A stretch of DNA of 11,897 nt from Chloroflexota bacterium (GTDB lineage Bacteria > Chloroflexota > Anaerolineae > Anaerolineales > UBA4823): the NCBI GenBank assembly GCA_030613705.1, contig JAUWLJ010000027.1:1-11897 (forward strand). The letters are read 5' to 3'. Shown one piece after another: positions 1 to 7,653 of this stretch. A program made the position numbers and the translations under genes. The notes beneath the pieces are model-generated. The model saw nothing but the letters and a program-made list of their open reading frames with translations. It searched no databases and was not told the DNA's origin. The stretch's first letter is position 1; each line of letters begins with the position of its first letter.

Positions 1-362
1 ATATAACAGGCGAGAATATTATTACCATCGAAAAAACAACGCCTGCGTCTAGCTGGGGCAAATACCTGCTGCCATTTTTCAACATCTCCAAAACCACGCT
101 GGGCAAATACCCCAGGGCTTTGCCCCAAGACAACCAATTGAACATGATGCATTATGGGTGGTAAGCGGAGAATCGAATAGACGAAGGCAGATAAATCTGG
201 CGCGGTCTCACGTGCATTCTGGTGGAGTAAGGAATTCATGCGTGCATGAGCTTCCTCTAACGTTCGAATTTGTACTTCCGCGGTTGAGCGCAGCAAAGAA
301 TAATACGTTCTTTGGTATAGTTCAATATCTTCGGAAGCAGTGCTGGGTACAGTTCGTTCCAT
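1..362 (-). CDS. Hypothetical protein, 3' end cut by the window edge
   Basis: An uninterrupted minus-strand frame of 120 codons runs from an ATG at 362-360 to the left edge with no stop, so the C-terminus is missing. An in-frame TAA at 384-386 precedes the ATG, and no other start lies between, so the start is well fixed. The product begins MERTVPSTASEDIELYQRTY. It has a helical, charged N-terminal part, then a hydrophobic segment with LRLPPIMHHVQLVVLGQSP at about residues 86-104. A basic run (ARRRR followed by Cys) occurs near residues 104-110 of the frame's end region, before CFFDG. There is no signal peptide or membrane helix. It begins 42 bases after the preceding small membrane protein and shares its strand, so cotranscription is plausible. 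The ribosome binding site is weak. I do not recognise the family. A plus-strand frame overlaps it but reads less convincingly. Confidence 0.72.
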   Translation of the reverse strand, partial: MERTVPSTASEDIELYQRTYYSLLRSTAEVQIRTLEEAHARMNSLLHQNARETAPDLSAFVYSILRLPPIMHHVQLVVLGQSPGVFAQRGFGDVEKWQQVFAPARRRRCFFDGNNILACY

Positions 363-404
363 ATGAATTTCAGCTCTTGAAAATTATATTTATTTCAACA
401 AAAC

Positions 405-758
405 TTATCCGGGAGGAGAGTCCAGGGGGCCATAGCGTGGAAAACCAAGGATCCGGTAGAAAACTGCATATGCAGCAGTTAATAGAGCAAATCCGACCAC
501 GATCAAGATCACCGTCACGGCGAGATCCGCAAATATAACGCGACCAATAACGGGGACAAAAAATGAACCTCTCAGCTCAATCGGAATTAGAACCCATCTT
601 TGTCGAATGTTAGCCTGGACAAGCAACTTTGCTCCGGCAAATGAGACAATTGGCAATAAGATCAGAAGAAAACAACCAATCCCTCGCCAGACTGGATGAA
701 CTGGCGGGATGATCGACCTGCGACTTATCGGTTGGTAGGTGGGATCGTATTTAGTCAT
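405..758 (-). CDS. Small membrane protein with two predicted helices, unknown function
   Basis: A protein of 117 residues (118 if the tandem ATG at 761-759 is used). I prefer the second ATG at 758 because GGAG at 769-766 sits 7 bases upstream of it but only 4 from the first. The polar N-terminus (KYDPTYQPISRRSIIPP) is followed by a hydrophobic helix at about residues 27-48. A loop comes next, then a second helix at about 79-103. The tail is PRYGPLDSPPG. The Arg-Arg before helix 1 suggests a cytoplasmic N-terminus, making a hairpin with both ends inside. Its start lies within the last Asp codons of the upstream FAD/Fe-S gene, giving an 8-base overlap and likely translational coupling. It could anchor a redox partner at the membrane, but that is inference from position only. 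I know no named family for it. Confidence 0.75.
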   Translation of the reverse strand: MTKYDPTYQPISRRSIIPPVHPVWRGIGCFLLILLPIVSFAGAKLLVQANIRQRWVLIPIELRGSFFVPVIGRVIFADLAVTVILIVVGFALLTAAYAVFYRILGFPRYGPLDSPPG

Positions 759-2205
759 CATCTAACTCCATTTGGCTCGCACTCTCGATGGCTGAAATGA
801 TTTTATAGTACCCTGTACAGCGGCAAAGATTTCCAGTTATGGAAATCTGGATTTCTTCAAGAGTTGGTTGCGGTCGCTCTTCCAGCAGCTTGGCAGCTGA
901 CATGATAAGCCCTGGCGTGCAGTAGCCACATTGCACTGCACCTTGATCAATAAACGCTTGTTGGACCGGATGCAAATCCCCATTCTTAGACAAACCTTCA
1001 ATGGTGATAATTTCTGCGCCATGTGCTCTGGCGGCTGGCACCAGGCAGCTCATCACCGCTGCGCCATCCAAGAATACAGTACAGGCACCACATTCACCTT
1101 CTGCGCAGCCTTCTTTAGTCCCGATCAGACCGGCATCCTCCCGCAATAAACGCAGCAAACTCTTTGTATAACCATTATTGAAGGTGTACTTTTTTCCATT
1201 GATGCGAGTTTCTATCCTTGACAGATCAGCAGAATGCTTCGATGTTGAATTCAAAATGGAAGTAGTTCCCAAATTATTCCTACCCCAAAGCAAAACCGGT
1301 TTTTCAGGAACCACTTTAGAAACATTGCCTGATGCAATATCTCGAAGGGCTCGTAATGTGCATACTCGAACCATCTCCCGGCGGTAATCACGGGAGCTGC
1401 GCAAATCGTCGATCGGTTTAGAAGCATCCTCAGCCAACCGCGCGGCGTTCTCAATCGTCTTTTGATCAAGACAGCGACCAACAAGATAATTCTCCGCCTC
1501 TTGAGCGTGGATAATTACCGGAGCCACGGCGCCTAAAGTGATGGCTGCTTTTTCGACGATATGCTCATCTTGTGATGCGCTCTTTGAGTCAGAGAAGGTT
1601 ATGACCGCGGTTATATTTACCAGTGAGATGGCCTGTGCCTGCCGTAATGCCAGCTTGATAAATGTTCCTGATTGATTTGAGACCATAGCGTGGAAGGAGA
1701 TATCCACCAGCATTTCATCCGGCTCCATCACTGTCTCTCTAACTCCCAGATAGAATCTTTGTAGGGGTATGATGCGCTCTTGGGTGCGAGACCGTAAAGT
1801 TACCAATGCACCCAGAGCCATCAAGGGTGTGATCGTATCATTTGCTGGAGAGGCGGTGATCAAGTTTCCAGCAATTGTTCCCCGGTTTCGTATTTGTGGT
1901 GAACCCACTTCCCAGGCTGCTTGAACGAGCGGAAATGCTCTCTCTCGAATTAATTTAGAAGCTATACAGTGGTTGTGGGTGACCAATGGACCAAGATGGA
2001 TCTGTCCTTCTTCATCCAGGCTGATTTGATCTAAACCCGGAATTCGGGTCACATCAACTAAGGTGTCAATGCCTACCCGCACACCACGCTCGATTTCAAG
2101 GGTCAAGTCGGTCGCTCCAGCGACCAGCCGAGCGCGATCGCCGCGCTCAGACAGGATATCCAGCGCTTCGTCGATGGAATTTACGTTCAGGTACTCACGC
2201 CACAT
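751..2205 (-). CDS. Molybdenum hydroxylase FAD-binding / [2Fe-2S] fusion protein
   Basis: A protein of 484 residues joining a CoxM/XdhB-type FAD domain (about 1-290) to a CoxS/XdhC-subunit-type [2Fe-2S] domain (about 335-484). FAD motifs are VAGATDL at 28-34 and GTIAGNL at 109-115. The plant-ferredoxin-type cluster ligands are C367, C372, C375 and C387. The helical-domain cluster ligands are C426, C429, C461 and C463, with Q425 beside them as in this family. Both clusters and the FAD site look intact, so it should carry electrons from a Mo subunit to an acceptor. The order FAD then Fe-S is the reverse of the Fe-S/FAD order in eukaryotic and Rhodobacter XDH. I chose ATG 2205 because GGAG lies 6 bases upstream; a GTG at 2232 in the same frame has no such site. 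It follows the XdhC maturation gene and overlaps the next membrane-protein gene. The physiological Mo partner is unproven. Confidence 0.93.
   Translation of the reverse strand: MWREYLNVNSIDEALDILSERGDRARLVAGATDLTLEIERGVRVGIDTLVDVTRIPGLDQISLDEEGQIHLGPLVTHNHCIASKLIRERAFPLVQAAWEVGSPQIRNRGTIAGNLITASPANDTITPLMALGALVTLRSRTQERIIPLQRFYLGVRETVMEPDEMLVDISFHAMVSNQSGTFIKLALRQAQAISLVNITAVITFSDSKSASQDEHIVEKAAITLGAVAPVIIHAQEAENYLVGRCLDQKTIENAARLAEDASKPIDDLRSSRDYRREMVRVCTLRALRDIASGNVSKVVPEKPVLLWGRNNLGTTSILNSTSKHSADLSRIETRINGKKYTFNNGYTKSLLRLLREDAGLIGTKEGCAEGECGACTVFLDGAAVMSCLVPAARAHGAEIITIEGLSKNGDLHPVQQAFIDQGAVQCGYCTPGLIMSAAKLLEERPQPTLEEIQISITGNLCRCTGYYKIISAIESASQMELDDD
766..769 (-). promoter_or_regulatory. 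Ribosome binding site deciding between tandem ATG starts
   Basis: GGAG on the minus strand lies 7 bases before the ATG at 758 and 4 bases before the ATG at 761. The spacing favours the second ATG of the small membrane protein. The site is inside the coding sequence of the upstream gene. Confidence 0.5.
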
Positions 2206-2211
2206 GTAGTT

Positions 2212-2215
2212 CTCC
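2212..2215 (-). promoter_or_regulatory. Ribosome binding site supporting the ATG start at 2205
   Basis: The minus strand reads GGAGAACTACATG, giving GGAG six bases before the ATG. The upstream in-frame GTG at 2232 has no purine-rich site before it, so this decides the start of the FAD/Fe-S fusion gene. Confidence 0.6.
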
Positions 2216-2247
2216 AACCATTCCCGTCGCACTGATCAAGGCAGCAC

Positions 2248-2274
2248 GATTTGATGTAAAAAACATTTCAAATC
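2248..2274 (-). repeat. AT-rich inverted repeat between xdhC-like gene and FAD/Fe-S gene
   Basis: GATTTGA (2248-2254) is matched by TCAAATC (2268-2274). An inner TGT/ACA pair and a five-A loop complete the structure, with a two-base bulge. On the minus strand it lies just after the stop of the XdhC-type gene. It has no following T-run, so it is not a convincing terminator. It could be an mRNA processing or stability hairpin, or chance in AT-rich sequence. Confidence 0.35.
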
Positions 2275-2277
2275 AAT

Positions 2278-3051
2278 CTAGGATTCAATTCCTCGCCGAA
2301 TTTTAATGATCTCCGCCATAATGCTGACGGCAATCTCCTCAGGAGTCTCAGCATGGATTTCAATACCCATCGGGGATTGAACGCGATTAATCTTATCCGC
2401 AGAGATGCCCGACTGCTCCAGTTGTTTGCGAGTTGTCTCCCAACGGCGTTTCGAACCAATCACACCGATATATGCAGCAGGCGAATCCAGAATCTTTGGC
2501 AATCCCGGGACATCAATATCAACGCTGCGCGTGGTCAAGACTAAATATGTCCAGGGAGAAATTTTGAGCTGATCACTCAATTGCTCAAATGGAAGCGGGA
2601 AAAATTCTGCTGCCTCTGGAATTACCTCAGGGTCACAGAAATCAGGTCTATCATCACTGACGACAACTCTAAAATCCAACCAATGGGCAAGATGAGCTAC
2701 AGCTCGACCAACATGTCCTGCTCCAACGATAACAAGTGTGGGTTTCGGTACAATCGGTTCCACATAAATCTCCACTTGGCCGCCGCACACCCCAGGATCT
2801 CCCTGTTCAGGATCGCTCATGTTGTAATCCAACCGGCGAGGTTTGCCATCGCTTATTGATTCGAGGGCAGCAGTAATGATTCTACTTTCTAATTCTCCAC
2901 CACCAACACTGCCTGTAATGCTGCCATCAGCATAAACAAGCATCTTGCTGCCGGCATGGCGTGGAGTTGACCCTTGACTGTGGATTATTGTACAAAGGAC
3001 TCCAGCTTCATGTTTATCTTCAAGTTCGGCTACCGCACGCCAGATGGACAT
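2278..3051 (-). CDS. xdhC: XdhC/CoxI-family molybdenum hydroxylase maturation factor
   Basis: A protein of 257 residues. Family knowledge: XdhC proteins bind molybdenum cofactor, help its sulfuration, and insert it into xanthine dehydrogenase-type enzymes; they are not part of the mature enzyme. The N-terminal XdhC/CoxI domain shows GSTPR at 27-31 followed by AGSKMLV. It continues with SVGGGELE at 48-55 and VCGGQVE at 88-94, where C89 is the conserved cysteine. A Rossmann-like C-terminal domain follows, with VGAGHVGRAVA from 109, VIGSKRR, and a final SPMGIEIHAETPEEIA block. The length is normal for the single-protein form. It sits 36 bases after the pyrophosphatase gene and before the FAD/Fe-S fusion. 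A GAGG sequence upstream is rather far from the ATG, so the ribosome site is weak. Its presence supports the neighbouring Mo subunit being of the sulfurated xanthine dehydrogenase type. Confidence 0.93.
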   Translation of the reverse strand: MSIWRAVAELEDKHEAGVLCTIIHSQGSTPRHAGSKMLVYADGSITGSVGGGELESRIITAALESISDGKPRRLDYNMSDPEQGDPGVCGGQVEIYVEPIVPKPTLVIVGAGHVGRAVAHLAHWLDFRVVVSDDRPDFCDPEVIPEAAEFFPLPFEQLSDQLKISPWTYLVLTTRSVDIDVPGLPKILDSPAAYIGVIGSKRRWETTRKQLEQSGISADKINRVQSPMGIEIHAETPEEIAVSIMAEIIKIRRGIES

Positions 3052-3087
3052 AACCAGTTTGTTCCCTCAAGTAATGAAATTCGTTGA

Positions 3088-4431
3088 TTATCCTTCAAGT
3101 AAACCAAGCACAACCGGTAGGAGCTGCTTTTTTCGTGAGACAACGCCCTCCGCGAATAATGTTCCATCGGGTTGCTTCGGGTAAGGTAATTCTCCAAGAA
3201 TGGGCAGATCATCGGTCAATATTAAGCGACTAGATCCTCCCACTACGTCTGTTACCATCAACATCGCAAAATCCAATCCCCTTTTATCTCGCAGATCGCA
3301 TAATGCCTGTCTTAAAGAAGGAAGCCGTTCTTTTAGCATAACCAGGTCGGTCACTTCAGCCTGGGCGATAGCGAACTCCTCCCCACCTGCCTCATAGACT
3401 TTGGTATCTGTGCTGACAACCTCACTTGGTTGGCGGCTGGCGATCCCCGAACCGGCTTGAATCACTTGCTCACCGAAGGATTCAATCGTTTCCCCCTCGA
3501 GGGGAGCGCCAGGGATAAATGCCCAGCGGGAGAGACGTTCAGCTATCTGTTTATCCCGATCGGTGGTTGTTGGGGAGTGCAGCAGCAATGTGTCAGCCAG
3601 CAATCCTGCCAGCAATAAACCAGCCAGGCTTGGTGGAGCACTCAAGCCTGACTCCTCTATTCGCTCGGTGACCAACGTGCTCGTACTTCCCACAACATCG
3701 ATCGTGAATCGGATGGGCACATGGGTGGTGGTGCTGCCCAGGCGATGGTGATCCAGGATCTCAACCAGCTCAGCTTCTTCCAGAGCTCCAATGGCCTGGT
3801 TAGGTTCATTATGGTCCACTAAAATCAACCGCAAGCGGGGTGGATTGAGGGCTTCGCGTTGGCGACAGACACCGATATATTTCCCCTGCTCATCGACTAC
3901 CCAGAAATCATCACCTTCGGACCGTAATATTCTCAAGATCGAGTCACGGATGCGACCAGATACCTGGAAGTAGGGTACATCCGTGTTTGCTGCCTCCCGG
4001 CACGGCAGATCCAATATATCCGAAATGCGCATCTCTTGACGGCGAGGATGCGGCCCGATCAACTTACTTAGTAGTGCAAATAGGCTGGGTCCATTGATTA
4101 AGCCAAAGGGGGTGCCGTCTTCTTTGACAACCGGCGCTACTCCCCAGGTACGGCTGGCGATCGCCCAGGCTGCTCTTAAAGGCTCATCAGGAGTGGTTGT
4201 ATCCAACCTTAGCGATACTGACTCGAAACGGGGAGAAGCATCGTTTAACAACAGCGGTGGTTCCAATCCCAATCTTTTCAGGACCCATATGGTTTGAGGA
4301 TTGACCGGACCTGCCCGTGCCGCTTGAATGTCCTCGCCATTAAGTTCGTGAAGGAACCAGGCATACCCCATGGCCGAGGCGATCGAGTCTGTGTCGGGAT
4401 TAACGTGACCTATGACATAAGTTCGGGACAT
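3088..4431 (-). CDS. ppaC: Manganese-dependent (family II) inorganic pyrophosphatase with paired CBS domains
   Basis: A protein of 447 residues, cytoplasmic, expected to hydrolyse pyrophosphate to two phosphates. The DHH domain has GHVNPDTDS with H9, D13 and D15, VDHNE with D206, and DHH at 227-229. ADTLLLHSPTTT follows. The C-terminal DHHA2 domain ends in SRKKQ (432-436), the substrate-binding Arg/Lys motif. Two CBS domains are inserted at about 68-125 and 133-190, between the first and second metal motifs, and there is no DRTGG domain between them. In known CBS-pyrophosphatases these domains bind adenine nucleotides and control activity. The usual Lys after the first His is Val here. The gene starts 131 bases after the Mo-subunit gene and lies 36 bases before the XdhC gene. 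Placement in a molybdenum hydroxylase cluster is unusual and suggests removal of pyrophosphate from cofactor synthesis, which is inference. Confidence 0.93.
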   Translation of the reverse strand: MSRTYVIGHVNPDTDSIASAMGYAWFLHELNGEDIQAARAGPVNPQTIWVLKRLGLEPPLLLNDASPRFESVSLRLDTTTPDEPLRAAWAIASRTWGVAPVVKEDGTPFGLINGPSLFALLSKLIGPHPRRQEMRISDILDLPCREAANTDVPYFQVSGRIRDSILRILRSEGDDFWVVDEQGKYIGVCRQREALNPPRLRLILVDHNEPNQAIGALEEAELVEILDHHRLGSTTTHVPIRFTIDVVGSTSTLVTERIEESGLSAPPSLAGLLLAGLLADTLLLHSPTTTDRDKQIAERLSRWAFIPGAPLEGETIESFGEQVIQAGSGIASRQPSEVVSTDTKVYEAGGEEFAIAQAEVTDLVMLKERLPSLRQALCDLRDKRGLDFAMLMVTDVVGGSSRLILTDDLPILGELPYPKQPDGTLFAEGVVSRKKQLLPVVLGLLEG

Positions 4432-4467
4432 TTATTAGATTACTTTCGTTTGAAAATTTCAATATAA

Positions 4468-4488
4468 TGCATATCAGGTTTGCATATC
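4468..4488. repeat. Short direct repeat TGCATATC upstream of the pyrophosphatase gene
   Basis: TGCATATC occurs at 4468-4475 and again at 4481-4488, a 13-base period, within the 131-base gap between the Mo-subunit gene and the pyrophosphatase gene. The minus strand reads GATATGCA twice, about 35-60 bases before the pyrophosphatase ATG. It could be a regulator binding site. No clear -35/-10 pair is visible in this gap. Confidence 0.35.
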
Positions 4489-4540
4489 TCGTCTAAGGCA
4501 GTTTGCAATCAGTGTTTTCTTTATCTAATCAGAAGCTGAA

Positions 4541-4557
4541 TTGTTATCAGGTAACAA
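4541..4557. repeat. Inverted repeat just downstream of the Mo-subunit gene
   Basis: TTGTTA and TAACAA are separated by TCAGG, a perfect six-base palindromic arm pair six bases past the Mo-subunit gene's stop. The stem is AT-rich and has no T-run on the minus strand, so it is a weak terminator at best. An operator-like site is equally possible. Confidence 0.3.
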
Positions 4558-4562
4558 GAGAT

Positions 4563-7500
4563 TTAGGCTTTACCTTCCTTTACCTTCAGTTCTCGCCAAA
4601 CCTTCTCAGGTGTAATTGGATTATTGTCAATATTTACTCCAACTGCATCAAAAACAGCATTACCAACAGCAGGAGCGACTCCATCTATCGGGATTTCTGC
4701 AACTGCTTTGACGCCAAATGGATGGGATGGTTCAAAAGTCTCGACAAAGATCGTCGTCAGATCTGGCATTTCGTGTGCCTGAAAAATATGGTAATCCCGC
4801 AGATCTGTTTCCCTTGCCCGACCCTGCGAGTCGTAAACCATTTCTTCGCTGACTGCATAGCCGAGAGCCTGGGTCATGCCGCCTTCAACTTGTCCTGAGG
4901 CGGTCAGGGGGTTGACAATTACCCCTGAATCAACTGCCATGACCAGTTTCTCTACCACAATCTGACCTGTTTCCACATCAACGGTCAATTCCACGAATTG
5001 GGCTGCAAATGGTGGTGGAGCGACTGGAGACATAAAAGAACCGATGCCCATGATCTGTTCCTGATCGCTATGATGCAAAGTCTCGAGAGCGATCTCCGTC
5101 AATGGGATCGATCGACCATCGGGTGAAACAGCACGGCGGTCAACCAGACGAATGTCCTCTGGGTTGACTAATTGATCATCTGTCTCCTGGTTTAGCATGC
5201 TGGCTGCACGCAGGCGAATGCGTTTCGCGGCGCCCTCTGCAGCCCTTACCACTGCCCCGCCGGAAATGTATGTCGTCGATGAGGCATATGCACCCTTATC
5301 AAATGGCGTGAAGTCGGTGTCTGAGGAATAGATAATGATATCCTCCATCGCCACTCCCAATACTTCAGCTGCCATCTGTGCCAAGACCGTGTCTGAGCCA
5401 GTGCCCAGATCGGTTGCACCTACCAGCAGGTTGAAAGAGGCATCATCGTTCATCTTGATACTGGCACTGCCCATATCCAGGTAAGGTATGGCTGTACCCT
5501 GCATGACCAGAGCGACACCAATCCCTCTCCTCTGGTGTGGTTTTCCTTGAACCTTATGCCAACCCTGATTACCATGTTTTTGATCCCAACCTATTGCCGC
5601 TTTTCCCTGGCGGATACATTCCTCCAAACCGCAGGTTTCGATAATCTCTGGTTGCGGTTCGCGACCTTCGCTCCAGGCGGTGCTGAATGGCTGCAGCTCC
5701 CCTTCCCGGACCGAATTCTTGGTGCGGAATTCGATTGGGTCCATTTTTAGATCGTTGGCAATTTTCTCAAGATGGCGCTCCACAGCCCAAAATCCTTGTG
5801 GAACACCATACCCGCGGTAAGCACCTGATGGTGGATTGTTGGTGTAGACCACGTCAGCATAGAAACGAATATTGGGGGATTTCCGGTAATCGCCATCACC
5901 AACATATAAAGCCATCGATTTATGCCCCGTGTTGCCAGTAACTGTCAGTGCGTGCCCGCCATAGGCACCGGTATCTGATAGGGCATACATTGCATTTGCA
6001 GTTATTGTGCCATCTGATTTGACACCTGTCTTCATGCGGAGGCGCATAGGATGACGCGACCTAGCAGCGATAAACTCTTCTTCACGGGTGTATTCATAGA
6101 TAACGGGTCTGCCCGTTGCGATCGTGAGGTGAGCAGCAACATCCTCGCTCAAAATCTCCTGTTTTCCCCCAAAACCACCTCCAATGCGAGGCTTGATCAC
6201 GCGGATGCGTTTGATCGGTAATCCAAGCACAGGAGCGAGCTGGCGGCGCGCGTGGAATGGGACCTGTGTGCTGGTGTAGATCACCAAGCGGTCATCTTCA
6301 TCCCAATAGGTGATCGAAACATGCGGCTCAATGTGAGCTTGTTGGACTTTAGGCACTTCATACTCTGCTTCAAAGATATGATCGGCATCGGCGAATCCTT
6401 TCTCAACATCGCCAATATCAATCCTTATCTCAGCCGCCAGATTACGGGAGGGATCGGACTCCGCAAAATTCACGTATTCGGGTTCGTCATGTAAGATGGG
6501 TGCACCAGGCTGCAATGCCTGCCCTGGATCAAATACCGCACCCAGAGGTTCATACTCGACTTCAATCAACTCCAACGCTTGAATGGCAATTTCCTCTGTC
6601 TCTGCCGCAACGAATGCCACCCGGTCGCCGACAAACCGAACTTTATTATCCAAGGAGAATGAGTCCAAAGGTCCAGGGATGGGATCTGATTGGCCAGCAG
6701 TGGAATAAACCACCCTGGGGATATCCTGCCAGGTAAGCACAGCGGCAACACCTGGCAAAGCCAATGCTTTTGATTTGTCGATATGTTTTATACGGGCGTG
6801 AGCGACTGGGCTGTGCAGGACCTTGGCAACCATCATGCCGCGTTTTTCAAGGTCGGAAGCAAAGGCTGGTTTCCCTTGAACCAGCTTCACCGCGTCTACT
6901 TTCCTTTCTGGTTTGCCCACTCGCTGCCAGGATTCAATCTCCGGTGTGACCTGGATGCGCGGCATCACCCTGGTGGCAGTGATCACTTCACCTGCAGGCT
7001 CATCCCTTTCAGGTTCACCCGGAGAACGATCAAAACCTGTTGAGGAATCAGCATCGTCACTTAAGAAATCAAAAGAGGCAGGAATTCTTCGTTCAAATGG
7101 TTCGATCTCTTCGCCACGCAGCGCGGCTGCAGCTCTCAAAACAGCCTGGATGGGTTTTATATATCCTGTACAACGACATAAGATTCCTGAAAATGCCTCT
7201 CTAATTTCCGCCTCACTCGGATTTGGTTCGCGGTTGAGCAGCTCTTTCCCGGCCAGGATCATCGCTGGAGTGCAAAAGCCACACTGAATAGCGCCGCTCT
7301 CCACAAAAGCTTCCTGAATCGGGTGAAGACCCGAAGTGGTTTTCCATCCCTGCTGCGGATGCTCACCCACGGATTCAATAGTTTCGAGATGATATCCTTC
7401 TGCCTGGGCAGCTAAGAAAATACAAGCATTAATCGGTACAGTATCCAGTAAAACCGTGCAGGCACCACACTCTCCGGTCTCACAACCGTGTTTAACTCCA

Positions 7501-7595
7501 AAGTATCCCAGCGAACGCAATACCTTGAGTAAAGTATCCCCTGGGCTAATTTCAACTGGATGTGCTTTACCATTAACAATCAGGTTTACATTCAT
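4563..7595 (-). CDS. Molybdenum hydroxylase large subunit fused to an N-terminal [2Fe-2S] domain
   Basis: A protein of 1010 residues. Residues 1-160 form the [2Fe-2S] part: C38, C43, C46 and C58 for one cluster; C105, C108, C140 and C142 for the other, with Q104. A polar acidic linker spans about 161-222. The aldehyde oxidase/xanthine dehydrogenase hammerhead begins near 223, followed by the Mo-cofactor domains. Visible motifs are IGGGFGGK at 471-478, AYRGYGVPQ with R594, TDLGTGSDT, and KAVAEIP with E967. E967 is placed where the catalytic base Glu lies. R594 aligns with the substrate Arg of xanthine dehydrogenases (FRGFGGPQ), favouring a purine-like or related heterocycle, but the substrate is not fixed by sequence. 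The usual GQG glutamine is Thr here. The enzyme would hydroxylate substrate with water and pass electrons through the clusters to FAD. It follows the FAD-subunit gene by 44 bases. Fe-S/Mo fusions are known (for example Desulfovibrio gigas aldehyde oxidoreductase); this one is longer. Confidence 0.95.
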   Translation of the reverse strand: MNVNLIVNGKAHPVEISPGDTLLKVLRSLGYFGVKHGCETGECGACTVLLDTVPINACIFLAAQAEGYHLETIESVGEHPQQGWKTTSGLHPIQEAFVESGAIQCGFCTPAMILAGKELLNREPNPSEAEIREAFSGILCRCTGYIKPIQAVLRAAAALRGEEIEPFERRIPASFDFLSDDADSSTGFDRSPGEPERDEPAGEVITATRVMPRIQVTPEIESWQRVGKPERKVDAVKLVQGKPAFASDLEKRGMMVAKVLHSPVAHARIKHIDKSKALALPGVAAVLTWQDIPRVVYSTAGQSDPIPGPLDSFSLDNKVRFVGDRVAFVAAETEEIAIQALELIEVEYEPLGAVFDPGQALQPGAPILHDEPEYVNFAESDPSRNLAAEIRIDIGDVEKGFADADHIFEAEYEVPKVQQAHIEPHVSITYWDEDDRLVIYTSTQVPFHARRQLAPVLGLPIKRIRVIKPRIGGGFGGKQEILSEDVAAHLTIATGRPVIYEYTREEEFIAARSRHPMRLRMKTGVKSDGTITANAMYALSDTGAYGGHALTVTGNTGHKSMALYVGDGDYRKSPNIRFYADVVYTNNPPSGAYRGYGVPQGFWAVERHLEKIANDLKMDPIEFRTKNSVREGELQPFSTAWSEGREPQPEIIETCGLEECIRQGKAAIGWDQKHGNQGWHKVQGKPHQRRGIGVALVMQGTAIPYLDMGSASIKMNDDASFNLLVGATDLGTGSDTVLAQMAAEVLGVAMEDIIIYSSDTDFTPFDKGAYASSTTYISGGAVVRAAEGAAKRIRLRAASMLNQETDDQLVNPEDIRLVDRRAVSPDGRSIPLTEIALETLHHSDQEQIMGIGSFMSPVAPPPFAAQFVELTVDVETGQIVVEKLVMAVDSGVIVNPLTASGQVEGGMTQALGYAVSEEMVYDSQGRARETDLRDYHIFQAHEMPDLTTIFVETFEPSHPFGVKAVAEIPIDGVAPAVGNAVFDAVGVNIDNNPITPEKVWRELKVKEGKA

Positions 7596-7617
7596 AAAAT
7601 CACTCTATAAGGATAAT

Positions 7618-7653
7618 GATTGGATGTGAAAGGATTTTTCTATCTATCCAATC
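7618..7653 (-). repeat. Inverted repeat spanning the stop of the FAD-subunit gene
   Basis: GATTGGAT (7618-7625) is matched exactly by ATCCAATC (7646-7653), with a 20-base loop. On the minus strand one arm covers the final codons of the FAD-subunit gene and the other lies before the Mo-subunit start. The loop is large and no T-run follows, so a terminator is unlikely. It could modulate relative expression of the two subunits. Confidence 0.3.

Noticed and set aside
3..164. Plus-strand open frame ending MMHYGW at the left edge
   Set aside because: It is antisense to a longer minus-strand frame (362-1) with a defined start and the same direction as every other gene; its codons are the complement of that frame.
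383..388. Perfect TATAAT on the minus strand before the left-edge gene
   Set aside because: There is no acceptable -35 and the implied leader is only about 14 bases in a very AT-rich gap; it is likely chance.
158..538. Plus-strand frame of 126 codons
   Set aside because: It spans antisense to two collinear minus-strand genes and its low-complexity Arg/Ser-rich end (RPRSRSPSRRD) is typical of an antisense shadow.
4503..4898. Plus-strand frame of 131 codons
   Set aside because: Most of it is antisense to the conserved C-terminus of the Mo subunit and it shows no recognisable domain.
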